Shown here: in pieces, positions 1-11,831 of the stretch | Numbering within the stretch: the stretch's first letter is position 1 | How the letters are laid out: each line of letters begins with the position of its first letter | Assembly: GCF_945859705.1 (NCBI RefSeq) | Contig: NC_079135.1 | Location: 38,985,679-39,049,678 of the forward strand | DNA: 64,000 nucleotides | Reading direction: 5' to 3' | DNA from: Episyrphus balteatus | Taxonomy: Eukaryota; Arthropoda; Insecta; Diptera; Syrphidae | Program-made: the position numbers and the translations under genes | Notes under the pieces: generated by a model | Seen by the model: the letters and a program-made list of their open reading frames with translations, nothing else | Database searches by the model: none | What the model was told of the DNA's origin: nothing

Positions 1-496
1 GACTTTAAGAAAAAGTTCAGTTTTGAAAACTGTTACTGGAGGCATCTTGAAAGCGCTGAGTTCACTGAACCGAATTTGGCAGTTATGTAAATGAAAGCAA
101 GTAGATTTGAAGAAAGTAGTATGCGATCAACAACAATTTTGAAGAAAATAATAAAATTTTTTGTTAACAAAAAAAATTATTTGGTTGAATAAAATACCTA
201 TTTGAGAAAAAAATGTGAAATCAAGAAAACACACATAACAGAGAATGACGACGAATAGGTACATTAAGAGCATTATTGCGCTAAAAAACCTAAAAGATCT
301 TACAATAATAAAAACAAAAAAAAAAGGAAGCATAGATTTTGGGTAGATCCATTTTTAGAAATCACTTCCTCCTGAGAAAGTTTCAAGTCACTCATTTTAT
401 AGAACTAAACAAATAATATTCTTTTAATTTAAAGCAACTGGCTGATAATTGTTGTTATAATTTGATATTTCAAATAATAAATGACAGTTTTGTTTG
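1..496. other. Unique AT-rich DNA, nothing recognised
   Basis: I see no coding signal, RNA gene or repeat boundary here. Reading frames are short and rich in Phe, Ile and Leu, as expected from A/T composition. Confidence 0.6.
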
Positions 497-516
497 CGAT
501 AAAGTATGCTATGAAA

Positions 517-550
517 AGTATGCGATAAAGCATGCTTTTTATCGCATACT
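517..550. repeat. 34-bp near-perfect palindrome
   Basis: Two 13-bp arms (AGTATGCGATAAA and its exact complement) flank an 8-bp centre that contains GCATGC. A partial copy of the arm lies just upstream at 497-510. It may be a fragment of the small inverted-repeat element that follows at 574-637, which reuses GCGATAA and AGCATGCTTT. Confidence 0.75.
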
Positions 551-573
551 ATTAAATTATAGCAGCTATATTG

Positions 574-637
574 GTCTCCACTTGCGATAATGAAAGCATG
601 CTTTAAAGCTTGCGTTCAATTTAACGCTAGTGGAGAC
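574..637. repeat. Short inverted-repeat (MITE-like) unit
   Basis: The unit begins GTCTCCACTTGCG and ends with the complement of GTCTCCACTAGCG, so the arms are 13 bp with one mismatch and the unit is about 64 bp. It has no coding capacity. I cannot assign a superfamily and see no clear target duplication. Confidence 0.55.
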
Positions 638-1077
638 TGCATGTTAGAAAGATAAGCTAAGCCGCGAAATAATTTATGTTTTAATTTTTTTTTGTATTAT
701 AGGTTTTGAAAGGCGCCTCAATAATTGCATTCGATACTTAACTTAAGTTTGCGGTAAGATTTGAGCCCTTTTTATTTAAAATTAGTTAAGAAAAAAAAAT
801 ATTGCAACTGCCTTAAAACTTAAAGCAGTAAAAGAATAATTACATAAAATAGTACGCATACGCCCTAGTGTACGATATTACTACTTTATATTTCTTAATA
901 ATTTTGTATACGAAAAAATATTTTTGATGATCAAACTTTTGTATTTACATATTTTGATTTACTCCCTGAAGGTTTTATCTCAATCTTTGATTTTCGAGAT
1001 AAGAAAATCTGAACATATACTCCTGAAATCTACAAAAAACTAACTTTTATCGAGTTTTCTTTTGAAGGCTTTTTTTT
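638..1077. other. AT-rich DNA with one family C end motif
   Basis: Mostly featureless. Around 843-862 is TACGCATACGCCCTAGTG, a degenerate form of the CATACGCCACAGTG motif that recurs at 3975, 8428, 11811, 43021, 52081 and 52429. Confidence 0.45.
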
Positions 1078-1190
1078 TTTGCTATAAATATAGGTACCTA
1101 ATCTACGATTAGGTTGAGTTATACATTCGAAAAAAATTGAACTTGAGATAACGATCCAATATGACAATACAATGACAAAAAATTTCTTAT
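1078..1190 (+). repeat. Decayed family B 5' fragment
   Basis: GCTATAAATATAGGTACC, then ATTCGAAAAAAATTGAAC, then GAGATAACGATCCAATATGA follow the same order as the start of the clearer family B copy at 31605 (ACTTGCGATATAGGTACT ... ATCGAACTCGAGATAAC ... ACATGACATTACGATGA). It is a short, diverged piece. Confidence 0.5.
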
Positions 1191-1557
1191 TAATTTGGTC
1201 GCAAATTTTGTCTGTTTAATTTTTATCTGACTCTATCTGAGCTAAATGGTAAATGGTTTGAAATAAACACTTTCATCCATTTGAATAATTTTTCTGGAAT
1301 AAATATTAAAAACTTCTGGAATAAATATTAAAAACTTTGTGAAATATTGTCGAAAGATTGATTTTGAAATATTAAAAAAAATTTTCGTTCGATGTGTTGT
1401 AGGCTAGTTATTAAGTCATTGCTACTATTGTGCCGAAAATGTTAATTTTACTAACAAAAAACATTAACTTAACAACATTTTTGTTAAGTTTTGTTAAATT
1501 TTAAATTTATAATTTGTTTTTTGTTGTACTTAAGAAAAAAATAAAAAAAAAAAAAAA
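1191..1557. repeat. AT-rich DNA with a 22-bp tandem duplication and a hairpin
   Basis: The unit TTCTGGAATAAATATTAAAA plus AC is repeated exactly at 1292-1313 and 1314-1335. At about 1461-1500, ATTAACTTAACAACA and TGTTAAGTTTTGTTAA form an AT-rich hairpin. The region ends in a long A run (1530-1558) that abuts family A. Confidence 0.6.
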
Positions 1558-1558
1558 A

Positions 1559-2340
1559 ATCATGTGTGCAATTCACACTTGGTAGAAGTGAAACCTTAAA
1601 AAATCATTTTCTTGCAAAAAAAATTAAAAAAGTCTACCTTTTTTTTTATTCTATCACCTTTGAATCCACCCACCAATAATAAATTTTATATCACCCGAAA
1701 GCTTATTATTTCAGCTCAAAATACTTATATCGACCATGTCTATACAACATCTACAAACAGCGCGCTAGAATTTTTTGAACCCAACCAATTTTTTCATCAA
1801 AAAAGTACAAAAATCAATCTTTTTTCTCTCATCAAATCTATTTTTTTAAATGACAACCTATGATAAATTTTATATCATCTGAAAGCTTATTTCAATTTTT
1901 ATATGACGTATCAATCATATTTCTACCATGCCTACAAAAAAAGTAAGAATTTTTTAAAGACAACTATGTCGAAATTTGAAACTTAGATTACGGTAATTCC
2001 TACACTGGTGGCTGGTCATCGGCAACAGATCTCCACAGTTGTTTTGAGGTATTTTTCAATTTAGGATTGTGTAACTTTTAGAGCACGTACCGTTATGTGT
2101 GATATATCAAATGAAAGGTTATGTTATCAGCTTGCGTATTAAAGTAAAATCAAATTTGTATGTGCACTAGATCAAAAGATATAACGTGTGTAGAAAAAGA
2201 ACATCATTGTACCGTTATCTCAGAATTTTGCTATGAAATTAATTGAAATTTTGTACAATTATAGTTTATTTAATTACCTATCTACAGTACGAATTTCATT
2301 CATCTATCTATTAAAACAAAAAAGTTATAATAAGTTGAAT
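1559..2340 (+). mobile_element. Family A dispersed repeat, copy 1
   Basis: The start CATGTGTGCAATTCACAC contains a small inverted repeat (GTGTG/CACAC). The same start followed by GGTAGAAGTGAAACCTTAAA recurs at 21513. The body shares blocks with 12660-13660: CTCAAAATACTTATATCGA, TATGACGTATCAATC, and CACACTGGTGGCTG followed by GCAACAGATCTCC. The 3' part (CTATCTATTAAAACAAAAAA) is shared with copy 3. No protein homology was recognised in any frame, so this looks like a non-autonomous element. The class is unknown to me. Confidence 0.6.
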
Positions 2341-2399
2341 CTTGTTTCAAATCACTACGATCACTACGATACCAGAAAAAAAAAATGAAACAATATTAT

Positions 2400-2575
2400 T
2401 ACCGACTTCCAAAAAGGAGGAGGAGGAGGATTGGAAAGGTGCTAACTGCGATGTGGTCCCATTTCAATTTCGTTCAGTTCTGGCCATAGGAACTATTAGA
2501 AAAACCATAAAACCCAGTTTAAGCCATGGAAGTCGATTTTGTTTTTTGATAAAAATGATTATTTTTTTTAATGTA
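2400..2575 (-). repeat. Family E dispersed repeat, copy 1
   Basis: On the minus strand the order CGACTTCCATGG, GGTTTTATGGTTTTTCTAAT, AGTTCCTATGGCC, GGGACCACATCGCAG matches 36376-36485 on the plus strand, so this is a dispersed repeat in opposite orientation. A short frame of about 79 codons here is incidental. Confidence 0.55.
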
Positions 2576-2606
2576 TACTAACAAAGTAATACTTAGGCAC
2601 TCTTAT

Positions 2607-3336
2607 CTATAAGAGCAAGTAGTGCGACCCAGTCGTGCATTTAATTATTTTTTTTTTTTACTCTTTTTGATCCAATTTTCGCTATTTAAAGGCATATGTA
2701 TTACTAAACTCTTTTCTTCAAACTTTTTTTGAGTTCTTTAGGATATAAGATTGGGATCAGTAAAATTATATAAGTTTAAATTGAGGTATTTCTTTGACCA
2801 AACTAAAAAAAACATTTAGGTATTTTGAATATTTAATAATTTTAGAAATTTTGAAACTTGTAAATTTTGATAAGATTTGCGTTATTGTACTTTGACGTAA
2901 GAAATTGGTTGTGTATTCCCAATGATACGATGAACGGAATAGAAAAACAAAATTAAGGTTGCGCTTTTGTTTTTGCCCATTAAATAAATCTTAAGAATTT
3001 TTTTTTCATTTTAAATAACAACAAAAAACAAACTCTTAGGGATTATTAAGTGTGCAAAAACACAAAACCTGTATAAAAAAAAAACCGTAAATAAAATAAA
3101 GTTAAATTTGCCAACGTCCAATTTTATAGTTTTCATAGATTTGGCTTTTTAAATTTCCAAGCAAAATCATAAAACATGATTTACAAAAGGTTAAAACTCC
3201 TATTTTCTTACTTCCATGCAGAGACAGAAAATAGACATCAAAGATCAACTTGTCTAATTAACTCCTCAAGAAAAGTAAACAATTAAAAATAAAATGCACG
3301 ACTGGGTCGCACGTACTTGCTCTTGTAGTTCAAAGC
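2607..3336. mobile_element. Element D: non-coding element with about 30-bp terminal inverted repeats
   Basis: The left end reads GAGCAAGTAGTGCGACCC followed by AGTCGTGCATTT (from about 2612). The right end is its complement: AAATGCACGACTGGGTCGCA followed by CGTACTTGCTC (to about 3332). One base is missing in the left arm. The body of roughly 650 bp has no recognisable coding content. The same end motif recurs at 20155-20186 (diverged) and 32553-32590, so it is a repeat terminus. Family B directly abuts it here and at 32.55 kb, so B and D may be parts of one larger element. Confidence 0.6.
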
Positions 3337-3973
3337 ATCTTTATCTTAAATATCTATTGGAAATTTAAGATTTTGTGGAGAAAAAAAAAATCGAAAGTTA
3401 AAAAAATTCAATTTTTTAAATATTTTCTGAAAAACTTTTTTTTTAAATTTTTTTTTTCATTTTACACTTCAATACCTATGATGTCTGTAAATTTTGAAAA
3501 AATTGACGTATGCTTTGATGAAATGTATGAACTTAAAAAACATGTCAATTTTTGAAAAACGGCAACGCCATATTTCCGTTCTCGGCATTTTTTGAGAAAA
3601 ACTAAAAACGCAGTTTTGTTAGAATCAATAAGAGTACTGCGCACACCAAATTTAAACGAAATCGTTAGAGCCGTTTTCGAGAAATTTGAAATACCTCGAA
3701 AATGTTATATGGGAGATATGCGTTAAATTGGAGATATTAAAAAAATAAAAAAAATTGTCCTAGGGAATTACGTAAAAATCATCTGTACCAAGTTTCAAGC
3801 AAATCCATCCATCCGTTTAGGCCCTAGCTCCATGTACAGATGGACGCACAGATCGACGGACAGCATGACGAAAACCACTTTTTTGATCTTCTCCATCATC
3901 GTAATGTTGGTTTTGATTAAAACCTCGATTTTTTTTTTCTACACGAAACCAATACTTGCCCTATAGAGCAAGT
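3337..3973 (-). mobile_element. Family B dispersed repeat, minus-strand copy
   Basis: On the minus strand this starts TACTTGCTCTATAGGGCAAG, then ACATTACGATGATGGAGAA, a GTCCGTC-rich stretch, GGAGCTAGGGCCTAAACG, TTGAAACTTGGTA, AATTCCCTAGG and AAACGGCTCTAACGATTT. These blocks occur in the same order at 31605-32200 on the plus strand. No protein was recognised. It runs straight into the element D end motif. Confidence 0.65.
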
Positions 3974-3974
3974 A

Positions 3975-4000
3975 AAAAAGTTACACATACACCACAGTGT
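3975..4000. repeat. Family C end motif
   Basis: AGTTACACATACACCACAGTG is one of seven near-identical occurrences in the window. It sits immediately next to the family B terminus. Confidence 0.5.
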
Positions 4001-6640
4001 CCCTCTGAATTAAACAGATAATGTTGGTTTTGCTAAATACAACATAAAACAAAAACATACATTTTTTGGTTAGTACAATGTTCAATGTCTGAAACTCATT
4101 TTTTATCAAATATAAAGTAAAAGTAAAACTCAAGGCATAAAATATACCAACTATATAAAAATAACATCCCCTTTTAAAAACTAGGCCACTTCTTGTTAAA
4201 CTGTTTAATTTTTCTCCATCCTCCTTAAGCAATGAATTTAACTTCCAATTCAATATCCTTTGCTTTTACAAAAAAAAAAAAGCTATCATTTGAAATTGCT
4301 AATTAAATCACTCGAACTTTCTCATTTCATCTACCCCATTGAAATCCAATTAAGAAATCATTTCTTTAAGTTTTAATTTTTTTTTCATCTTCGAATGTCG
4401 CCGTCTTCTATGTTGCCATACGCTACTCCTCCAAAGCTACTCAATGTTGCAGACTAGAATTCAATTAAATAAACTTATATTATACCTATTTCACCCCCGC
4501 GTTCTATATATCGACGGGTGCAAAAAAAAAACAAAAAAAAAGTGGAATATTGTTTGTTTCCCTCGGGCTAAAGTGACAACTAAAACTTTAAAAAAGAACA
4601 CAATTACCCTAAAAATATTCCCAAAATTTATCCTCTAGTGATGGTTGGTGGTGGTGCCATCCAACAAAAAACAAATCGAAGAATGTGGCTTTTATTTTTA
4701 GAACACAATGACGCCGAGCCGACGACGTCACTAAAAGAAAGATAGATACCTAAAACCACGACGACTACGACGACACACATATCTTCCATCTTAGAACATA
4801 GAAATACTGTCGAGAAAAGACCCAAAAATCTATCTTTTTTTTTGCCACAAAAAGGAATTCGATTTTCAAAGTGAATTGAAATGAGCAAGAAAAAAAAAAA
4901 AACAGAAAAAAAGGATGATAAAACTAGGACATGCACTTAAGGCCCAACACAAATTTGTTAACTCAACGTAGTTTCTGTCATATTTCTATTAGCCCCCAAA
5001 TTACGACAACGACGAGTATACGACTAAAGCTCCCGCCCAGAAGGCACCCAATTTCGGGTTGGGGTAGTCAGGGGTGGTAATGGTGATGGCCCGACAGGCG
5101 GCTCGATTTAGTTTTGGTTTTGTCGATGATTTCGGATCGGCACGGCTAGGCGACTGAATTGTGCTCCTTTCTTTTGTCGTTATTATGTTTTATTTTTTCT
5201 TCTCCTTTTTTTTTCCATAATACGAGTAAGATGCTGGGTGAAGATTGAGGCAACATTTTTGGCAAGACACCAGATATTGATTTACCGCTCACTCAATATT
5301 CACACACCTAAAAAACACACATACACATCATAACTTTGCAAAACTATAAGGGTGCTAAAACGTATCTCATATTTTTGTGTGCCTTTTTTCCCTTCAAGAC
5401 ACTTCATCCCCAATTTTTTTTTTTTTATATGAAACACAAAAAAAAAAAGAAATCTCTTTTTCTAGGACAGTTTGCTCCTCATCAGCAGAGCGTGTATCCT
5501 TTCCTTTCTGTGTTCTATACACCCACCCATCTACCATCTCGCTAGAGCCAGCATATCCGCCTGATGTGATGTGCCTGTTGTGGTGCTATATCCTCAGGCT
5601 TATCCTACCGTTACGGAACTGCAAGACTGCCGTCAAAAAGGCGCACACAAGGTGGAATTGTCATTTATACCGACTATATATTGTGTTTATTTAGTTTTGT
5701 TCTCTTTTTCGTCCTGCTGCTGGATGCTGGATCCTGATATGGCATTCGTTTTTATGCTAAGGTTTGTGAATTTCAAACTCATTGTGGGGGTGGTATATTC
5801 GGTGATGAGGCTGATCCTGTGTTGCTGATGCCAGAACGAGGACAGACGGACGACGGACGTTGGGTTATCTTAATGTTTCGGCTTAGAGAAAACTATTTTT
5901 CAACTTGGGTTTATTTTTTCAAACGTTTTGGTTGCCTCCACAAGCACACACACATTGATGGCGATGCCATTGCTGATGGCAGCAGTTCTGTCAAAGGGAC
6001 AAAAATGGGGCTAGCAAGGGTTATAGGGTGCATATATTTATTTATATTTTCGCGGGTGGTTTGTTTTTCGTTCGTTTTCGAAACCAATCCACTTGAAAAA
6101 GGGAGAGGCTTTTTCGTTTTTTTTTTTTTCTGGCACAATATCAGAGCTCTACTCTTGTGTCTGTGATGGTCCAAGAGTATAGTAAAAGTATTACATTTTT
6201 TACTCTGCAACACAAACAACAATAAAAAAGTTTGTTTTTACTTTTTTTTTTGTTATTGCTTTATGTTTGTATTATACAGTGGAAGAGCTCCCACTGTAAT
6301 ATAACGGTTCGATATGGAAACGGATCAGTGGATCCCTTTGAGATTCGAAATTGTAATTATATGAGGATACATTTTTGGGGGGAGAATATTCTTTGTTATA
6401 ATGGCGCCTACGTACTTGAGGAAGGGATGAAAAAAAAAATAGTAGTAGTTTGTTATTGGGGTTGTTCAGCTTCAGAGATTTTTCAATATGCATCGCAAAA
6501 GGGGGAGAAAAAAAAACACAAAATAAAACCCTTGTTTACAAGAACATCAGAGAGATATCAAGAAATCAGTGATATTTCACTTTTTGATTTTTTTTTTTTT
6601 ATTGTTTGAGCTCATTTGTAGCGCGCCTTAGAACTTTTGC
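4001..6640. other. Unique DNA, no gene recognised
   Basis: Richer in G/C than its surroundings at 4980-5160 and 5480-5850, with homopolymer T/A runs and short overlapping reading frames on both strands, none with recognisable domains. At 6270-6303 a hairpin ATTATACAGTGG / CCCACTGTAATAT with a short loop may be two ends of a vanished element. The mixed composition is compatible with intronic or regulatory DNA; I see no promoter or splice pair I would defend. Confidence 0.5.
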
Positions 6641-8771
6641 AGAAATATTTTAATATATCAATGAATGAAAAAAAAAAAAAAACATTGTGATATTGTCACA
6701 TTGTGACAGGACATCTTTTCACATAGAAATGAAATCTTTTCTTGTTATTTTTTTTTTTTTTTTGTTATTTCTTATCATAATTTATTTGTCTACTGTGGCG
6801 GTATCTAGGACGAGAAGAAGTCCTTTTTTGAAGAAGAAGATGGTTCCTTATATAATATTCATGTGATTTTTGAGAATATTAATAGTTGGTATAGTGGTAG
6901 TGGAGAAGTTTTCATTTATTTTCATTTGTTCCTTTTGTGTTGATATTTTTACTGACATAACATAATTTATGACAGGGAATTAAATGTTATAGGGCTTTTC
7001 TGTTATCATTTTGCGAAATTAAGTTGTTATTTTTGATGATAGCAATTTGTATGATTATATATTTTTGTAAATAGTTTTAGGACAGTGTGGTGATAGGTTG
7101 TGGAAGTTGAAACAGTATAAATATTTAATAGGACTTTTAAATTAGGACACATTTTTTTTAGGGGAAATTAAATTTGTTTTCACTATATAAATTGTTTGAG
7201 ATTAATTTAAACACATAAAAACCTTTAATAACATTTTTGTAGAGGATAAAATTATCCTATTAAATGAGCTTATTACCAGGGTCCAGATTACTTCAAATAA
7301 AACGAAAATAGTTTCGTTTCGAAAATTGATGTCATTTTTATAATAAAAATAGATAAAAATAAGGAGAACAATATTCCAAACCATAATACGTCATCGTTTT
7401 AATTTTAACTGATTTGTTGACAATTCTGTAAGTTGATTAACTTAAACATACATATTTGCGTATTTCTTTGCCGTTTGGAACTTAAATAACGGCAAACAAG
7501 TTTCAGATCGATCAAAGAAATTTTAGAGGGTTCACAAGTCTTTTGAAAAAAAAAAATCAAAAAACCCTAAAGGTTAATATATGGATTTTTTAGAGTTTTT
7601 ATTGTTTTACTCAGTTGTTTTGATTCGAAAAACATGTAAATTATTATTTATTGTTCAATTTTCATTAAAAAAAATTGCGATTTTATTGACTTAAGGCCCT
7701 TACTGTAAGAATCCATGGGCGGCGAGCAACCCCAACCCCCATGATCCAGCCACGTAAAAACAAAATATAAAGAAATTTTTGGTTTTTTGTTAATTTCTCG
7801 AAAATGACAAGATGTTTTTGGATGCGGTTTTCTGTTTTTGTTCAAAAACAAATAAGAGCATCGAATTTTAAAAACTTAATTAGTACTTAATTACATGAAA
7901 TTTTGAAAAAAATTTGTTTAAAATTTTTTTTTTTTTTTCAAAATTTTGGTTTTGAAAATTAATTTTTCAAAAGCTGTACCAGAAAATGGCCATATTAAAT
8001 ATTCTTGTAAGAAGACGAGGTTGATTTTTAATAATTTTTTTTTTCAAATTAAGTAGTTTTTTTTTTTTTAAATTGCCCCTCCCCGCTAAACGAAGGGGAA
8101 TAGACCCCCATATGATTTTTTTCTTGTCTCGATCGAACCTACACGCTCTAGCTTTTTGGCACATTGCTCCCTCTTTTTGGCAAATTGCTCCCAGTACTTT
8201 ACTTCCACCAAGCATGTAAATTTTCAAGGGCGTTGTGAATCCTCTTTTTTTGATGACTAATGACATCCGTCCCTGCAATGTACAAGAAGAAAAAAAAAAG
8301 CGCAGTTTCACTCCACCCTAATATGGGTACCACTTTTAAATGGGAATACATTGTATCTCAAACATATTTCTTCATAAATTTTCATTTTTACTATGTACAT
8401 ATTAAATTAAATATAAATACAAATAAAAAGTACGTATACGCCACAGTGAACAATATAAACGATTGTTTTTTTTTTCCTAATGTATTTACTTTATTTACTT
8501 AAAACTTTGAAAATAATTAAATTGACCAAACTAAATTAATTAAACTAATTTCCAATAGTTAAACAGGGAAAATTGAAGGAGTAATTCTTGAGTAGTATTC
8601 TAACTATAAGGGACTGAAACATTGATATCACTTGAGGAGTGACTTTTCAAACTAATTACAAATGGATCCCACAAATCGGGCCTTCAAAACCGATGAATGA
8701 AAACTGAAAATCGTATGAAAAATCACAATTTTACTTTTAGTTTTTTCGATTTGCTGAGAACTTTTTGAAAA
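6641..8771. other. AT-rich unique DNA with a 21-bp tandem duplication
   Basis: No gene was recognised. CTTTTTGGCACATTGCTCCCT at 8152-8172 is followed directly by a copy with one or two changes at 8173-8193. A 9-bp hairpin TTTGCCGTT/AACGGCAAA lies near 7468-7500. A family C end motif (GTACGTATACGCCACAGTG) lies at 8428-8447. Confidence 0.5.
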
Positions 8772-9001
8772 GTCAATCTAACTTCTTCTTCTTCCTTTTT
8801 CTCGGCGCTGTTATGATCTCGATGTCGAGGGGATCATAACTATCCCACGTAACTGCTTCACACTAGTGATCCGCCTGTGGGGTTCGCCGGGTTGACCTCA
8901 GAAATCGGCGGCAAGCCTCCCGGTTTTGTATTGTTCCATTTCTAAGGCCAACTGAATGCTGGTGGTTTTGCATTTGCTTGTACCAGGAGGTCAATCTAAC
9001 T
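8772..9001 (-). mobile_element. 5'-truncated non-LTR retrotransposon with 12-bp target duplication
   Basis: GTCAATCTAACT occurs exactly at 8772-8783 and again at 8990-9001, flanking a 206-bp insert (8784-8989). On the minus strand the insert ends in GAAAAAGGAAGAAGAAG next to the 8772 copy. This simple-repeat tail, together with a target duplication, is typical of 3' ends of non-LTR elements, or of SINEs that borrow them. The insert is markedly richer in G/C than its surroundings. Confidence 0.75.
8861..8989 (-). pseudogene. Possible C-terminal tail of a non-LTR element ORF2
   Basis: Within the truncated insert, the minus strand stays open from the truncated end for about 40 codons, ending with residues ACRRFLRSTRRTPQADH and then a stop, followed by about 80 bp of 3' UTR-like sequence and the GAAGAAG tail. 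A basic C-terminal tail with a short 3' UTR fits an ORF2 end of a non-LTR retrotransposon. I do not recognise the clade, and the fragment is too short to contain any catalytic motif. It could also be a SINE with no coding history. Confidence 0.35.
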
Positions 9002-9849
9002 AACTAACTAAACATAAACAAGAGTCTATTTGACAGTTTACTTTATCAGTAACATCAGCTCCACTATCGACCTTATACATATATTAATGCGGCCTTTTGA
9101 ATTTATCTAAGCTCTTTTTAGACCATAATAAGTATTTCCCGACGGCATTTAATTGGGCTGAATTATTGATTTTTGAATTCGCTGTTGTTGTTGTTGATGT
9201 ACATTGTAGTTTTTTAACTCTTTGTCAAATCTGTGGTAATTGGATAGTATTAAGAACGAATTACATCGCTGTGAAATTTTTTTTTTAAAAACTTCTTTTT
9301 TTCTATTCATTCTAATTTTTTTTTTTTTTTTTTTTCAAATTAATTTTTGCTCCCAATGTGATTGGAAATTTTGGCGTTTGTATCTATGTATTTCGCTCAA
9401 AATCAAAATATTTTTAGTCTCAATTTTTTGTTTTCATTTTTCTTCTGATGTACAGAAATTAAAAAAAAAAATATATAGATACATTAAGTTTTGTTATTGC
9501 ATTTTTTTAATAGTCCCTTGCACAAGAAAAAATTAGAGAAGTTTTGTTTCATCAACTTGTATAAAAGTTTTTATTCCTATGATTATAAATTCTAATATTT
9601 TTTTTCCTGCAATTGGATTTTATTTTTTAAACTTCCTTTATTTTAGGTAGCTCTACCCTAATTTTGTCTAAACCATCACAGAATATATGTTGGGTTAGGG
9701 TTGTTGGGTTAGGGTTGTCCATTCTCTATATTGCACACCCTGTATATTTTCAGACATATTCTAAACAAAAATTCCCAGGGAAATGGTTTCGGGAGAAGGG
9801 CCCCAATCGGAAAAATAGCGAAAATTTCCATTTTTTTTTGGTTTCCCCA
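9002..9849. other. AT-rich DNA with a short TTGGGTTAGGG duplication
   Basis: TTGGGTTAGGGTTG occurs twice in tandem at about 9690-9718. CACACCCTGTATAT at 9733-9746 resembles the right end of the ACAGGGTGTCCC-type elements but has no partner nearby. No gene was recognised. Confidence 0.45.
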
Positions 9850-10276
9850 TATTCTTAACAGTTGAGGAACGAAATTCAAGCTAAAAAAATAATGAAATTT
9901 CAGGAACTTTTCAGTTAGGAGTTTTTTTTCAGGAATAGGATTATGACGATTACAACTAAACTTCAACTTTTTGAATCGTTATACCTAAGAAACGGTGGGT
10001 CTTAGGAAAAAAAGTGTCATGACACTTTTTATATATAATAATCTGGTCTACAATTCTTGCATTGAAAATTTTTTGATAAGACTTACCGTTTTGCTGAAAA
10101 TCGTGAAAAACCAGTTTTTGTGACCTTTTGACCCCTATAACTCTTAACGCGGACACGATATCAATGTCGATTTTTCACATCTTCAAAACAAAGCCGTCAT
10201 TAAGCTGTATACCAAAATTCAGCCCAGTAGGAATTTTTCCGCAGATTGGGCTTAAAAATGACTAAAATGACTGGGC
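9850..10276. mobile_element. 3' part of a TA-flanked DNA element
   Basis: The right end is TGACTGGGC followed by TA (10275-10277), with subterminal GATTGGGCTTAAAAATGACT and an internal TTCAGCCCAG. The terminus resembles the ...CCTGGGC-TA end of the foldback element at 36809-38510. I could not find a matching left end, so the start is a guess. Confidence 0.35.
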
Positions 10277-11810
10277 TAGACAAGAAACTCTGGTGAACGC
10301 CTTGCGACTAAAGTCGAGTGATTTTATTTCGAATTAATAAATCTCAGACCTAAAACACTCAACTCAAACAAAAATTCATTTTTGCCATATAAGGAAATTA
10401 ATATTCCTTGTTACTGTTCTAATTTTCAATGGTATCAATATACTTTTTCACACAGTAATCTAATGAAGATCAAAAGATTCAATTAAAATTATCACTTCGA
10501 GATTATTGATATGACACGATAATATCTTGTATACCTACAATCTATGTAATTAATGAAATCCCATATAAGCCAAGGAAATGCGATTCTCATCTTCTTCATT
10601 GTTATAGAGAGAGTATCAATAACAGATGGAAAACAATCAAGATTTCTTTTGCTTTTTTCGCCAGGCTCCACATATACCAACATATCTATCTACATTTTGG
10701 TATTATTTACCTCAAGGACGATTTTAGATAAAAGAATCTATTCGCACTCAAAAAAGACATCATAATGCCCTAATTAATCTTCACACTACCTTCAAGAAAA
10801 AAAGAAACCCATCTACTTCATATATCCATACACACACACACACATGAAGCACCCAAGAGTGGTCTCAACGGAAAAGAGCACATAGAATGGAAAATTCTTT
10901 GTCAACAAAGTGTTCGTTCGCATCACAAGAGAGCTTTCCTTATCTCATTTTCTGCTTTGTCACCATCATCACCACGAAAATTCAATTTCCTCATACTCTC
11001 ACGACGACGATGGCAAGCGATAGAGATGAAGACGACGACGACGACCCACCGAAGCTGAAGCAGAAGCCAAAGACTCCCCCGAGCGTACCGCCTGCCGCCG
11101 ACGACGACGAGGACGACAACGACCCACAACAATGAATCGTCGTAGGTGACGCCAACAAGTTTGAAGCGCATCACAAAGTCCTGAGTTCCTGATATTCTGT
11201 TAAGTATGAAAATGCAGATATACAGAAGTGCATGCTGGGGAAAATTATTCACATACCTACATTAGGAATAAAGAAAAAAATAAAGGAGGGTGGTGGGGAA
11301 TTGAGTATTCTTTCTCCTTGCTCCTTATACTCCTTTAGAAAATTAACACTTTTAGCATTTTCCATTGTGTGTTACTGATGGCAGCGAGGGAGGTGGTCGG
11401 TTTTAGATGATGTGTCTCTGCGGACTGAGTCATTTCTAATTATGGCATTTCTCGAGTCTCATTTCTGTTGGAAAATTAGTTTGTTTAAGATGCACAGTGT
11501 CATAATAAATGTCAACAGAACTAATATTTTACAATTGATACAAAAATATAAAATAAAAAAAAAAGATAATAAGCGCAACAATAAATGTAGGGTGACTCTT
11601 TTAAATCCTACACTCTTTAATCTTTTATTATAGAAGATTTGAATTCCGTAAAACTTTGATAGAAATTGTATCAAAGTACTGAACTATTTTCCTTGAGCAT
11701 TTATTTTGTATGCCCTTCATCTTAGACTACATAACGTTTCTTTTTCCTTAGCAATAGTTTGATCTTATTTACCGTGCGAAATATTAATTAAAAAAACTGC
11801 TATTTCGGAG
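10277..11810. other. Unique DNA with microsatellites
   Basis: Contains (CA)n at about 10831-10845 and (GAC)n runs at 11028-11048 and 11098-11120, in a G/C-richer patch at 10960-11170. A plus-strand frame through the patch would encode an Asp/Pro/Lys-rich stretch (ATG at 11010, stop at 11133). It consists largely of triplet repeats and no domain was recognised, so I do not call it a gene. Confidence 0.5.
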
Positions 11811-11831
11811 GTCACTGTGACGTATACGTAC
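11811..11831. repeat. Family C end motif, inverted orientation
   Basis: TCACTGTGACGTATACGTAC is the complement-orientation form of the motif seen at 3975 and 8428. Confidence 0.45.

Noticed and set aside
9690..9718. TTGGGTTAGGG repeats as interstitial telomere
   Set aside because: Only two units of a 14-15 bp word; the period does not match TTAGG or TTAGGG.
9733..9746. Right end of an ACAGGGTGTCCC-type element
   Set aside because: No matching left end or palindrome upstream; the same applies to the lone ACACCCTGTATAT at 47885.
11010..11135. Asp-rich frame resembling an acidic nuclear protein
   Set aside because: The residues come from GAC/GAT triplet repeats; no conserved core, splice sites or upstream exon seen.
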